From positions 1 to 64,000 of the forward strand of contig NZ_QDAE01000012.1 in the NCBI RefSeq assembly GCF_003075455.1: 64,000 nucleotides of DNA, read 5' to 3'. This document shows positions 55,784-64,000 of this stretch, one piece after another. The notes under the pieces are model-generated. The model did no database searches. It saw only the letters and a program-made list of their open reading frames with translations, and was not told the origin of the DNA. Made by a program: the position numbers and the translations under genes. Numbering within the stretch: position 1 is the stretch's first letter; each line of letters starts with the position of its first letter. The DNA is from Arthrobacter sp. Bz4. Its GTDB lineage: Bacteria; Actinomycetota; Actinomycetes; Actinomycetales; Micrococcaceae.

Positions 55784-57130
55784 GTGTCTACTACCACTGC
55801 CCCCGCGACCACTGGCCCCTCCCCGGCCGCCAACCGCAAGATGGCCCGTAAGTCCGCGGCCGCCTCGTTTGTAGGCACCACCCTCGAGTCCTACGACTTT
55901 TACGTCTTCGGAACCGCTGCTGCGTTGGTCTTCAACCAGGTGTTCTTCGCCGCCCAGGATCCCCTCGCGGGCACCCTCTCCGCTTTCCTGATCTTCGCGA
56001 TGGGCTTCGTCGCCCGCCCCCTGGGTGCCATCCTGTTTGGCCATCTCGGCGACCGGATCGGCCGCAAAAAGACCCTCATCTGGACCATCGTGCTGATGGG
56101 CCTGGCCACCGGGTCCGTCGGCCTGCTCCCGGACTACAGCGTGATCGGCGTCTGGGCACCCATCCTGCTGACCGTGCTCCGTCTTCTCCAGGGGTTGTCC
56201 CTCGGCGGCGAGTGGGGCGGGTCCATCCTGATCGCCACCGAGCACGCCGAACCGCGTAAACGCGCGCTGTACGCCTCGATTCCCCAGCTCGGTTCCCCCG
56301 TCGGCACCATGCTCATCTCCCTGGTGTTCCTGATCCTCGCTGTCGTGGCGCCCGACGTCATGACCACTTGGGGATGGCGTATCCCCTTCCTGCTCGCGTT
56401 CCCGTTCCTTGGCATCGCCCTGTACCTGCGGCTCGCCATTGACGAGACGCCGGTGTTCAAAGAGACCGTGCAGACACAGTCGCGCGCCAGCATTCCGTTC
56501 ATCGAAGTCATCCGTCGGCAGCCTGCGGCAATCGCCGTCGCGGCCGCAGCGGCAGTGCTCGGTATCGGTTCCTACTTCCTCATGGTTTCCTACACTCAGG
56601 CCTACGGCACCCAACGGCTGGGACTCAGCCAGGAGACCGTGCTCAACGCGGCCCTGATCGGTTCGCTCCTGCAACTGCTGACCATTCCCGCGTTCGGCTA
56701 TCTGGCCATGAAGATCGGCTCGGCCAAGGTGGTCGCCGGCGGGGCTATCGGCACCGCCCTCATCGCTTTCCCGCTGTATTGGGTGATCAGCATCGCCGAT
56801 GCGCCCACCTATGTGGCCGCCATCCTGTTGGGCGGCATCCTGCCGACCGCCAGCTGGGCCGCGCTTGGCGGATTGATGGCTGACATCTTCGAGCCCCGCA
56901 CCGGGTTCACCGCTCTGTCCTTCGCCTATAGCCTGGCGGCGATTGTCGCCGGATTCGCTCCTTCCATTACCCAGGTCCTCGGTACAGCTACCGACGGCGT
57001 CTGGTGGCACCCCGGAATTGTACTTGCGGTGATGAGCCTGGTGACCGTCGCTGGGGCGCTGGCCGCCGTCCGCCTCCGCCGGACAGCCAACCTCACCCGG
57101 CCAGCCGACGTCGCACCGATGTCAGCCTGA
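55784..57130 (+). CDS. MFS transporter, metabolite:H+ symporter type
   Basis: A 448-residue protein with 12 helices. Signatures of the MHS group (ProP, ShiA, KgtP) are ASFVGTTLESYDFYVFGTAA, FGHLGDRIGRKKTL between helices 2 and 3, and LLQGLSLGGEWGGS. Substrates in this group are organic acids or osmolytes; aroQ next door might hint at a shikimate-type acid, but that is weak. The GTG at 55784 has a distant GAGGA; the frame extends 13 codons upstream. Confidence 0.85.
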   Translation: MSTTTAPATTGPSPAANRKMARKSAAASFVGTTLESYDFYVFGTAAALVFNQVFFAAQDPLAGTLSAFLIFAMGFVARPLGAILFGHLGDRIGRKKTLIWTIVLMGLATGSVGLLPDYSVIGVWAPILLTVLRLLQGLSLGGEWGGSILIATEHAEPRKRALYASIPQLGSPVGTMLISLVFLILAVVAPDVMTTWGWRIPFLLAFPFLGIALYLRLAIDETPVFKETVQTQSRASIPFIEVIRRQPAAIAVAAAAAVLGIGSYFLMVSYTQAYGTQRLGLSQETVLNAALIGSLLQLLTIPAFGYLAMKIGSAKVVAGGAIGTALIAFPLYWVISIADAPTYVAAILLGGILPTASWAALGGLMADIFEPRTGFTALSFAYSLAAIVAGFAPSITQVLGTATDGVWWHPGIVLAVMSLVTVAGALAAVRLRRTANLTRPADVAPMSA

Positions 57131-57193
57131 GCACCGCCACACCGCCAACCCCGCTGCTTTTTGGTGCGCCCGGGTGTGGGGCATAGTTAAGCC

Positions 57194-57664
57194 ATGCCGA
57201 AGACCAACACGCTCCTGATCATCAACGGACCGAATCTCAACCTCCTGGGCACCCGCGAACCGGCCACCTACGGCACAGGAACCCTCGCCGACGTCGAGGC
57301 TCTCGCCGCCGACGCCGCGGGGCGTCACGGTTGGGCCGTCGCGTGCCTGCAGTCCAACCATGAAGGCGAACTGGTCGACGCCATCCAGGCTGCGGCAGGC
57401 GCAGCCGACGGTATCGTCATCAACGCCGGCGCCTACACCCACACCTCCGTCGCCCTTCGCGACGCAATTGCCGCCGTCGGCCTTCCCACGGTAGAGGTGC
57501 ATATCAGCAACGTGCACCGGCGGGAAGAATTCCGGCACCAGTCCTACCTGTCGGCTGTTGCGGAAGCCGTGATCGTGGGCGCCGGGATCAGTGGCTACCG
57601 GTACGCCGTCGATTTCCTGATCGAAAAACTCTCCTCCGGATCCGTGGGTTACGCCCCCTCATGA
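57194..57664 (+). CDS. aroQ: 3-dehydroquinate dehydratase, type II
   Basis: 156 residues. Active-site segments are [19 protein letters not shown] (with the essential Tyr), the Asn/Gly region [11 protein letters not shown] and [14 protein letters not shown]. It makes 3-dehydroshikimate in aromatic amino-acid synthesis. The ATG lies 6 nt after CATAGT, a likely leaderless start. Its stop region overlaps the frame of the downstream ABC gene. Confidence 0.94.
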   Translation: MPKTNTLLIINGPNLNLLGTREPATYGTGTLADVEALAADAAGRHGWAVACLQSNHEGELVDAIQAAAGAADGIVINAGAYTHTSVALRDAIAAVGLPTVEVHISNVHRREEFRHQSYLSAVAEAVIVGAGISGYRYAVDFLIEKLSSGSVGYAPS

Positions 57665-57678
57665 GGGACGATAGAGGC

Positions 57679-59409
57679 ATGATCGACATCACACCCGTTG
57701 ACGGTGTCCCCAGCGATGCCCCGCTCCTTGAGGTCAAAGACCTCGCCGTAACGTTCAGCACTTCGTACGGCGATGTGATCGCCGTCGAAAATGCGAGCTT
57801 TACCCTGCGACGCGGGAAAACCCTCGCGATTGTTGGCGAGTCCGGTTCGGGAAAGTCGACGACGGCGATGTCCTGCATCGGCCTGCTGCCGTCCAATGGC
57901 AGGATTACCAGCGGCAGCATCCTGTTCGAAGGCCAGGACCTCGCCACCATTTCTGAAACGAAGATGCGCGCCATCCGCGGGCGGGCCATCGGGCTGGTCC
58001 CGCAGGACCCGATGTCGAACCTCAATCCGGTTACCAAGATCGGCACCCAGGTGGCCGAAACTCTCCTGGTGCACGGAATGGCAACCAAGAAGAACGTCAA
58101 GGAACGCGTCATCGAGGTCCTCACCGCGGCTGGACTGCCCGACGCCGGTGAACGGGCCAAACAGTACCCCCACGAGTTTTCCGGTGGCATGCGCCAGCGC
58201 GCCCTGATCGCTATCGGGATGGCATGCCAGCCGCGGCTGCTGATCGCCGACGAGCCGACCAGCGCGCTCGACGTCACGGTGCAGCGGACCATCCTCGACC
58301 AGATTGATCAGATGACCGAACAGTTGGGCACCTCGGTGCTGCTGATCACCCACGACCTCGGCTTGGCGGCTGAACGGGCCTCCGATCTCGTGGTGATGCA
58401 CCGCGGCCGGGTGGTGGAGACCGGTCCGGCACAACAGCTCCTCACCGACCCCCAGCACCCCTACACCCAGTCGCTCGTTCGCGCTGCGCCCAGCGTGGCA
58501 GCAGTCCGCCTCCAGCCGGGGACGTACCACGCCGACACCGCGAAGCGCGTCGATGCTGCGGAGGCTGTGTTCGCCGAACACCAGACCGAGGCGGCCGAGG
58601 CTATCGCCGCGGCCGCGACAGCAGGGCGGAACATCGTCGAGATCCGCGACCTGACCAAGGTCTACAAGCGGCGGGGCAGCTCCGAGGACTTCTACGCGGC
58701 GAAGAACGTGACCCTTGATGTGCCCCGCGGCCAGACCGTCGCCATCGTGGGTGAGTCCGGTTCAGGGAAGACGACGACGGCGCGGATGCTCCTGAAGCTC
58801 ATCGAGCCGACGTCGGGCAGCATGACCTTCGACGGAATGGACGTCGGAACGCTGGACAAGGCGCAGCTGGCTGACTTCCGGCAGCGGGTCCAGCCGATCT
58901 TCCAGGACCCCTATTCCTCGCTGAACCCGATGTTCACCATTGAGCGGATCGTTGAGGAACCCCTCAACGCGTACAAGAGGGGGTCCAAGAGTGAGCGGCG
59001 GGCCAGGGTCCGCGAACTGATGGACCAGGTGTCGCTGCCGCAGGCCGCGCTGCGCCGCTACCCCTCGGAGCTTTCCGGTGGACAACGGCAGCGTGTCGCG
59101 ATCGCCCGTGCGCTGGCTTTGAAGCCGGAGCTGATCATCTGCGACGAGCCGGTCTCCGCGCTGGACGTCCTGGTGCAGGCCCAGATCCTGAAACTGCTGG
59201 GCGATCTGCAGGCGGAGCTTGGACTGAGCTACCTGTTCATCTCCCATGACCTGGCTGTGGTCCGCCTCATTTCCGACTATGTCTGCGTGATGAAGGATGG
59301 TGAGCTGGTGGAGGCGGCGAGCTCCGAGGAAGTGTTCCAGAACCCGCGCCACCCGTACACCCGGAAGTTGCTGGCCTCGATCCCGGGCAACGAACTGAAC
59401 ATCGCTTAG
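57679..59409 (+). CDS. Dipeptide/oligopeptide-type ABC transporter ATP-binding protein, two fused domains
   Basis: 576 residues with two complete ATPase halves: first GESGSGKSTTAMSCIGLLPS, FSGGMRQRALIAIGMA, LIADEPTSALD; second GESGSGKTTTARMLLKL, LSGGQRQRVAIARALA, IICDEPVSALD. Each half ends in the DppD/OppD-type PRHPYTRKLLA or QHPYTQSLVRA. It energises the permeases encoded on the other strand (59477-61418). I use the ATG at 57679, 6 nt after GACGAT and with GAGGGA 9 nt upstream; an ATG at 57661 overlaps aroQ. Confidence 0.92.
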   Translation: MIDITPVDGVPSDAPLLEVKDLAVTFSTSYGDVIAVENASFTLRRGKTLAIVGESGSGKSTTAMSCIGLLPSNGRITSGSILFEGQDLATISETKMRAIRGRAIGLVPQDPMSNLNPVTKIGTQVAETLLVHGMATKKNVKERVIEVLTAAGLPDAGERAKQYPHEFSGGMRQRALIAIGMACQPRLLIADEPTSALDVTVQRTILDQIDQMTEQLGTSVLLITHDLGLAAERASDLVVMHRGRVVETGPAQQLLTDPQHPYTQSLVRAAPSVAAVRLQPGTYHADTAKRVDAAEAVFAEHQTEAAEAIAAAATAGRNIVEIRDLTKVYKRRGSSEDFYAAKNVTLDVPRGQTVAIVGESGSGKTTTARMLLKLIEPTSGSMTFDGMDVGTLDKAQLADFRQRVQPIFQDPYSSLNPMFTIERIVEEPLNAYKRGSKSERRARVRELMDQVSLPQAALRRYPSELSGGQRQRVAIARALALKPELIICDEPVSALDVLVQAQILKLLGDLQAELGLSYLFISHDLAVVRLISDYVCVMKDGELVEAASSEEVFQNPRHPYTRKLLASIPGNELNIA

Positions 59410-59423
59410 AACCGCTCCTGGCG

Positions 59424-59461
59424 GCAAAAGACCCCGCACCGATGGTGCCGGGGTCTTTTGC
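59424..59461. terminator. Bidirectional terminator between ATPase and permease genes
   Basis: GCAAAAGACCCCGCACC (59424-59440) pairs with GGTG-CGGGGTCTTTTGC (59444-59461) with one bulged base. The A/T runs at the foot make it intrinsic in both directions. It lies exactly between the two convergent halves of the transporter. Confidence 0.9.
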
Positions 59462-59476
59462 TTCCTCTCCGTCCCG

Positions 59477-60417
59477 CTACTTCTTTCGGGTCTTGGGATC
59501 CAGCGATTCGCGAAGGGATTCGCCCAGCAGGGTGAAGCCCAATGCCGTAACGGCGATACAGATACCCGGCAGGAAAGCCAACTGCGGCGAGTTCGTTAGT
59601 TCAGCCTGGGCATAGGTCAACATTCGCCCCCACTCGGCCGTTTGGGGCCTGCCGCCACCCAGCCCCAGGAACGACAGCGCTGCGGCGTCAATCACCGCGG
59701 TGGCAAGGGTCAGGGTCGCCTGGACAATCACCGGCCCCACACTGTTGGGCAACAGGTGGCTCATAGTGATGGTGGAGCGGCTCAGCCCGAGCGTTTGGGC
59801 AGCAAGGATGTAATCCGAGCCTCGTTGGGAGAGCATTGACGCGCGCAGCAACCGAGCGAAGATAGGCACCTGCGAGACACCGATAGCGATCATCACCGCG
59901 TAGGGCCCCTGACCCAGGATCGCCGCAATGCTGACCGCGAGCAGAAGGCTCGGCACCGAGAGCAGGATGTCGACGAACCGCATGATGACGCTGTCTACCC
60001 AACCGCCAAGGCGCCAGCAAGCAGCCCCAGGATCATGCCACCGACGAGGCCGAGGGCAGTCGAGACGACGCCGATCAGCAGTGACGCCTGCGCTCCCCAG
60101 ATCAGCTTGCTGAGCAGGTCACCACCGAACCGGTCGAGCCCGAGCGGGTAGGCGTCAATTTCACCTGGCCCCGGAATATTGGTGGGGGTAATCTCCGTCC
60201 GGCCCGGCAACTCATTGCCGCCGTAAGGAGCAAGCACCGGTGCCAGGATTGCCACCAGCAGGAACAGGCCCACGATAACTGCACCGGCGATGGCCTGCGG
60301 GTTCTTTCTCAGCCGCCGGAAGGCGTCCTTCCAGAGTCCGGTTCCGGCGTCGTCGGGAATGGTCGGTTCGGTGGGCGTTGGCCCGTCACCGGCGGATGGA
60401 GGCAATGTTGTACTCAA
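59477..60417 (-). pseudogene. Dipeptide-type ABC transporter permease DppC-like, one-base frameshift
   Basis: The N-terminal part (TTG 60417) has the first helix, the PYGGNELPGRTEITPTN-type external loop and the LGLDRFGGDLLSKLIWGAQAS motif. The second part has the EAA loop region AAQTLGLSRSTITMSHLLPN and ALSFLGLGGGRPQTAEWG. The break after GLLAGAL is repaired by one base at 60006-60007, which gives GGWVDSVIMRFVDILLSVPS, normal for DppC. The TTG overlaps the dppB stop (TTGA). Confidence 0.88.
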
Positions 60418-61418
60418 CTCACACGCACCCTTGGGTCGATGATGCTGTAGGAAATGTCAACCAGTAGATTGATCACTGCGTACAGGATGGCAATAAGGAT
60501 GATGAACCCCTGGAGCACCGGATAGTCGAGAGCGAAGATCGCGTCAGCCAGGAATTTCCCGATCCCGTTGAACGCAAACACCGTCTCGGTGAGCACCGCG
60601 CCCGAAATGATGAGGCCCGTCTGCAGCCCGATGGTGGTGACCACCGGGAGCATCGCGTTGCGGAGGATAAACCGGTTCCGGATGGTTTTCTCCATCAGGC
60701 CTTTCGCGCGGGCGGTGCGGACGTAGTCGGCATTCTGGACCTCGAGGACCGAAGCGCGGGTGATCCGCACAATGATCGCCAGAGGGATGGTGCCCAGGGC
60801 GATGCCCGGCAGGATCAGGTGCTGAAATGCGTCCCAGGCGGCGTCCCACTCACCGGTAAGGATGCCATCCAGCACATAGAAGTCGGTGACATGGGTGGCG
60901 TCCATCCGGGGATCCTGGCGGCCGTCCGGCGGGAGGATCGGCCATTGGATGGCGAAGAGGTACTTCAGGATGAAGGCAAGGAAGAAGACGGGAACGGTGA
61001 TGCCGAGGAGGCTCAACACCACTGAACCGTGGTCGACGAATCGCCCATAGTAGCGGGCGGCCACATAGCCCAGCGGGATGCCGAGGCCGATCGCGAAGAT
61101 CAGTGCTACCACGGCAAGTTCGACGGTACCCGGAAACCGGGTGGCGAACTCCTCCAGCACCGGACGCCCGGTGTCGATCGACGTGCCGAAGTCCCCTTGC
61201 AGCAGCTTGCCCATGTAGGTCAAGTACTGGGCGATGATCGGCTCATTGAAGCCGTATAGCTCGTTGACCCTCTCCACCGCTTCAGGGGTGGCCCGCTCGC
61301 CCAGCAGGGCAGTGGCTGGGCCGCCGGGAAGATTGCGTACCCACAGGAACAACAGGATCGACAGGCCGATCAGAGTGGGTACCAGCAGCGCGAGGCGCTT
61401 ACCAATGACGCGTAGCAC
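60414..61418 (-). CDS. Dipeptide-type ABC transporter permease DppB-like
   Basis: 334 residues with six helices, the N-terminal family motif IGKRLALLVPTLIGLSILLF, YGFNEPIIAQYLTYM and the EAA loop ADYVRTARAKGLMEKTI. A GTG start has AAAGGA 5 nt upstream. It lies between the solute-binding and DppC-like genes. Confidence 0.92.
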   Translation of the reverse strand: MLRVIGKRLALLVPTLIGLSILLFLWVRNLPGGPATALLGERATPEAVERVNELYGFNEPIIAQYLTYMGKLLQGDFGTSIDTGRPVLEEFATRFPGTVELAVVALIFAIGLGIPLGYVAARYYGRFVDHGSVVLSLLGITVPVFFLAFILKYLFAIQWPILPPDGRQDPRMDATHVTDFYVLDGILTGEWDAAWDAFQHLILPGIALGTIPLAIIVRITRASVLEVQNADYVRTARAKGLMEKTIRNRFILRNAMLPVVTTIGLQTGLIISGAVLTETVFAFNGIGKFLADAIFALDYPVLQGFIILIAILYAVINLLVDISYSIIDPRVRVS

Positions 61419-61474
61419 GGGGTCCTTTCAGGAACTGATCAAACACACAGGAATCAAACACTGTCCAACGAGCA

Positions 61475-61511
61475 ACAGGAGAGCCGGGCCCAGTAGGCCA
61501 GGCTCTCCTGT
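61475..61511 (-). promoter_or_regulatory. Intercistronic hairpin between the solute-binding and permease genes
   Basis: ACAGGAGAGCC (61475-61485) pairs perfectly with GGCTCTCCTGT (61501-61511), with an inner GGCC/GGCC pair. On the minus strand it follows the stop of the binding-protein gene and lacks a long U-run. Such elements let the binding protein be made in excess of the permeases by partial termination or mRNA protection. Confidence 0.65.
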
Positions 61512-61523
61512 CATCGATAGGTG

Positions 61524-63221
61524 TTACTCGTTGAGTTCGATCATGTTGAACACCTCGTCATTGACGGGGCTTGCCGGGTACGAATCAACGCGTGGGGCAA
61601 ACGCCAGCGACGGTGCGGGATGGGCCAACGGGATCGCCGGATTGAACTGGGCAATCTGTTCGTTAATCTCCTCGTACGCAGCGGTCTGTGCTTCACGATC
61701 GGTCATACCGCGTGCTTCGTCCAGTGCTGCGAACAACTCGGGGTTGTCGAAGCCGAACTCGAGCTTCTCCTGGCCGAAGAACACACCAATGAAGTTGTCG
61801 GTGTCGTTGTAGTCGCCGGTCCAGCCGAGCAGGTGGATCCCGTGGTTAGCGCTTCCCTGAATGTTGTCCAGGTAGTCAGGGGTCCACACGGCAGGTGCAG
61901 GTGTAGCGGTAATACCTACAGCGCTGAGCTGATCGGTCAGGTTGGTGAAGACCTGCTCAGGGGTTGGCATGTACGGCCGTGACACGTTCGTCGGGTAGTT
62001 GAACTCCACTTCGAAGCCGTCAGGGTAACCGGCTTCCTCAAGCAGTTCCATGGCCCGCTCGGGGTCATACTCGTAGGTGGTCACCTCGTCGTTGTAACCG
62101 TCAACCACGTCTGGAATGAACTGGGTAGCCAGCTGCGTTCCCTCGGGAAGCGTCTGGTCGATCAGTGCCTGCTTGTCGATGGCGTGGTGGATTGCTTCGC
62201 GTACCAGTGGATCACTGAGCTCCTCCACCTCGTGGTTCAGACCCAGGTAGAGGATCGTGAAGGGATCGCGAGGCACAATCATGAAGCCTTCGCCCTCGAG
62301 GGTGGGGATATCGGCGGGCGAGACCAGGTCAAACCCGTCGACCGTGCCCGCCTGCAGGGCCTGCGTGCGCGCCTGTGGGTCGTCGATGACGCGGAAGATG
62401 ATGGTTTCCACATCGCCCTGCTCACCCCAGTAGTCCTCGTAGGTGGAAAGCTGCAACTGCTCGCCCACCGACCAGGAATCGAACTTGAACGGCCCGGTAC
62501 CCACGGGGTTACCCTCGGCGTAAGCGCTCAGCGCTGGCGCTTCAGCTGAACCGCCAATGTCATCGGCAGCGAACTCCTCGAGCGCCGTCGGGCTCTGCAT
62601 GGCGAAGGCCGGCAGCGACAGAGCGGGAATGAACCCGGCGAACGGCTGTGCAAGGGTGACGGTCGCCTCAAGGTCCCCGTTCACTTCACAGGATTCGTAG
62701 ACGGCTGCGTCAGGTGAGTCGGCGAACCCGCGGAACAGGTTGTTGTAGTAGTAGGAGACGGATGGCGCCTGGGCGACACCGGTCCAGTTGTACCAGCGGT
62801 CGAAGTTGAAGCAGACAGCCTCGGCGTTGAACTCGGTGCCGTCGTGGAAGGTGACACCCTCCCTCAACGCAAAAGTGGTCGACAGGCCGTCCTCGGAAGT
62901 TTCCCAGGACTCGGCGAGCAGCGGCGCGGGGTCGGCGGTGCCAGCCTCGACGCCCACGAGGCCCTCAAACAATTGACGGCTGACCCGGAAGGTCTCGCCG
63001 TCACTGGCAAAGGCGGGGTCAAGGGACGCAGGATCCGACGACGCAGCAAAGACGAACGTCGAGTCGACGGTCGCTTCACCACCGTCGGCAGTGCCTTCAT
63101 CCCGCTGGCTTTCGACGCAACCGGAAAGCAACAGCGCACCGATTGCCAATCCGGCCGTCACCACAGCTGCCCGCTTCTTTGCGGGGCGTGAGCTGCGCGG
63201 CGGTGTGGCGCTTTCTTGCAT
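61524..63221 (-). CDS. Dipeptide/oligopeptide-type ABC transporter solute-binding lipoprotein
   Basis: 565 residues of the SBP_bac_5 family. The signal sequence with basic RPAKKRAAVV ends in the lipobox LLLSGC; the mature part has the family block REGVTFHDGTEFNAEAVCFNFDR and GTGPFKFDSW. It binds peptides or a similar solute outside the membrane. It heads the binding protein - DppB - DppC order on the minus strand. The ATG has GAGGAG upstream. A 223-bp intergenic space separates it from the gene at 63445. Confidence 0.93.
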   Translation of the reverse strand: MQESATPPRSSRPAKKRAAVVTAGLAIGALLLSGCVESQRDEGTADGGEATVDSTFVFAASSDPASLDPAFASDGETFRVSRQLFEGLVGVEAGTADPAPLLAESWETSEDGLSTTFALREGVTFHDGTEFNAEAVCFNFDRWYNWTGVAQAPSVSYYYNNLFRGFADSPDAAVYESCEVNGDLEATVTLAQPFAGFIPALSLPAFAMQSPTALEEFAADDIGGSAEAPALSAYAEGNPVGTGPFKFDSWSVGEQLQLSTYEDYWGEQGDVETIIFRVIDDPQARTQALQAGTVDGFDLVSPADIPTLEGEGFMIVPRDPFTILYLGLNHEVEELSDPLVREAIHHAIDKQALIDQTLPEGTQLATQFIPDVVDGYNDEVTTYEYDPERAMELLEEAGYPDGFEVEFNYPTNVSRPYMPTPEQVFTNLTDQLSAVGITATPAPAVWTPDYLDNIQGSANHGIHLLGWTGDYNDTDNFIGVFFGQEKLEFGFDNPELFAALDEARGMTDREAQTAAYEEINEQIAQFNPAIPLAHPAPSLAFAPRVDSYPASPVNDEVFNMIELNE

Positions 63222-63444
63222 GTTGTGCTCCTCATGTACGAGTGGGGAGGCAGCGCACGTAACGTGATGCCCTGACGGCTTCGCCGGAGCGGAGCAATCT
63301 GTGGAACGAGCCTAACCCCGAGGATGTCCTCAGATGGGATTTACCTCACAGATGTGGTCACGATTTGGTTACGCGTTGTCGACTGACCGTCCTCGGGAGA
63401 GCACGCTAGGGTGACGGTTGACCCATTGGTGTGGAGGGATTGGC

Positions 63445-64000
63445 ATGGCTGAGCAACTCGACACGGCCGCGTGGTACCGGCGGTTCGCGCTCGTTGAAAC
63501 CCGCGGATACTCCCCCACGTACGCTGAGTGGTGCCTCGGCATCAGTGAGGACCCGCAGCTTCTGCCACGGCTCGACACCCTGCCCGCGGCGAAGCGCCAA
63601 CCCAATCTGCTGCTCGGCGCCGCCCGATACCTCGCGCCCGACCGGCGCCCTACGCCCTGTTCCGCACTTTTTTGCTCGAGCACTGGTCACAGGTGCGTGC
63701 AACGATGCTTGCCCGCAACACCCAAACCAACGAGGCCGGCCGAAGCGCCGTCCTGCTTCCCCTACTGGCCCACATCGCCGACAGCGAAAACACGCCGCTA
63801 GCCCTGATCGAGGTCGGCGCCTCCGCAGGGTTGTGCCTGTATCCGGACCGGTATGGGTACTCCTACGACGACGGACCCGTCCTGTCCGCCAGCGCGGTCC
63901 CCGACGCCCTGGTGATGGAATGCGCCACCACCGGCAACCCGCCGCTGCCGACGTCGTTACCTCACATCAGCTTCCGCGCCGGACTCGACCTGAATCCGCT
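63445..64000 (+). pseudogene. DUF2332 domain protein, one-base frameshift and cut by the window edge
   Basis: From the ATG at 63445 (GGAGGGA upstream): AAWYRRFALVETRGYSPTYAEWCLGIS and LPAAKRQPNLLLGAARYLA. The frame breaks in DRRP; one extra C at 63648-63650 gives YALFRTFLLEHWSQVRATML, then ALIEVGASAGLCLYPDRYGY and on to the edge. This is the DUF2332 family, with a methyltransferase-like VGASAGL. The function is unknown. The C-terminus lies beyond 64000. Confidence 0.75.

Noticed and set aside
55601-57010. 469-codon frame antisense to the MHS transporter
   Set aside because: Low-complexity Gly/Glu/His/Gln sequence, a mirror of a membrane protein gene.
11516-63650. Programmed frameshifting as an explanation of the six breaks
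   Set aside because: No slippery heptamer or common downstream structure; all sites need an added base in a G/C run and the genes are unrelated.

Overview
The window comes from a high-GC Gram-positive chromosome. It looks like an actinobacterium of the Micrococcaceae (Arthrobacter-like): it carries bS22, a BldC-like regulator, Rex, a Ssd/TadABC/TadE block next to an MrfA-type helicase, system II cytochrome c assembly and menaquinone synthesis. Many genes have GTG or TTG starts, and several look leaderless. Much of the content also occurs around Rv3646c-Rv3674c of Mycobacterium tuberculosis (topA, helicase, Tad genes, ssd, acs, Nudix, nth). I saw no tRNA, rRNA, prophage, insertion sequence or CRISPR array.

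Layout. 1-420: the start of an exported-protein gene on the minus strand behind two LacI-type (CebR-like) operators. 420-10206: phenylacetate catabolism (paaI-paaK-TetR regulator, paaZ, a second thioesterase, and thiolase / enoyl-CoA hydratase / 3-hydroxyacyl-CoA dehydrogenase), interrupted by a tyrosine phosphatase and an SGNH hydrolase. Three related palindromes in front of the three catabolic promoters suggest one TetR regulon. 10281-13997: a frameshifted ABC-F ATPase, a PhzF-like protein, a glyoxalase-like protein and a small secreted protein. 14152-23379: menB-menE-menA, two small membrane proteins behind a 30-bp divergent promoter, and a minus-strand operon for cytochrome c assembly. 23563-31616: YceI, Rex with a matching operator, glutaredoxin-like, HAD phosphatase, bS22, BldC-like, ArsR, AcuC and the KtrB/KtrA potassium system. 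31635-40304: proC (frameshifted), a pair of related structured RNA elements, a TIM-barrel protein, Ppx/GppA, topoisomerase I, a methyltransferase and TrhO. 40391-50492: acetyltransferase, helicase, the Tad/Flp pilus block, Ssd and a family-A polymerase (frameshifted). 50507-57664: Nudix, Nth, a membrane protein (frameshifted), acetyl-CoA synthetase, an MHS transporter and AroQ. 57679-63221: a dipeptide-type ABC importer split over two convergent units. The right edge holds a cut DUF2332 gene.

Two things stand out. First, two tandem elements at about 32565-32685 and 32778-32897 share a promoter-like box at the same distance, a nearly identical 5' part, a hairpin with compensatory changes and an invariant loop, and a terminator-like hairpin with a C-rich inner loop. 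I do not recognise the family. They look like paired small RNAs, and the second is antisense to the 3' end of a protein gene. Second, six otherwise intact genes each lack exactly one G/C base, always in a short G or C run. That pattern points to base-calling errors in the assembly rather than real gene decay, so the 'pseudogene' entries should be read as probably functional genes.
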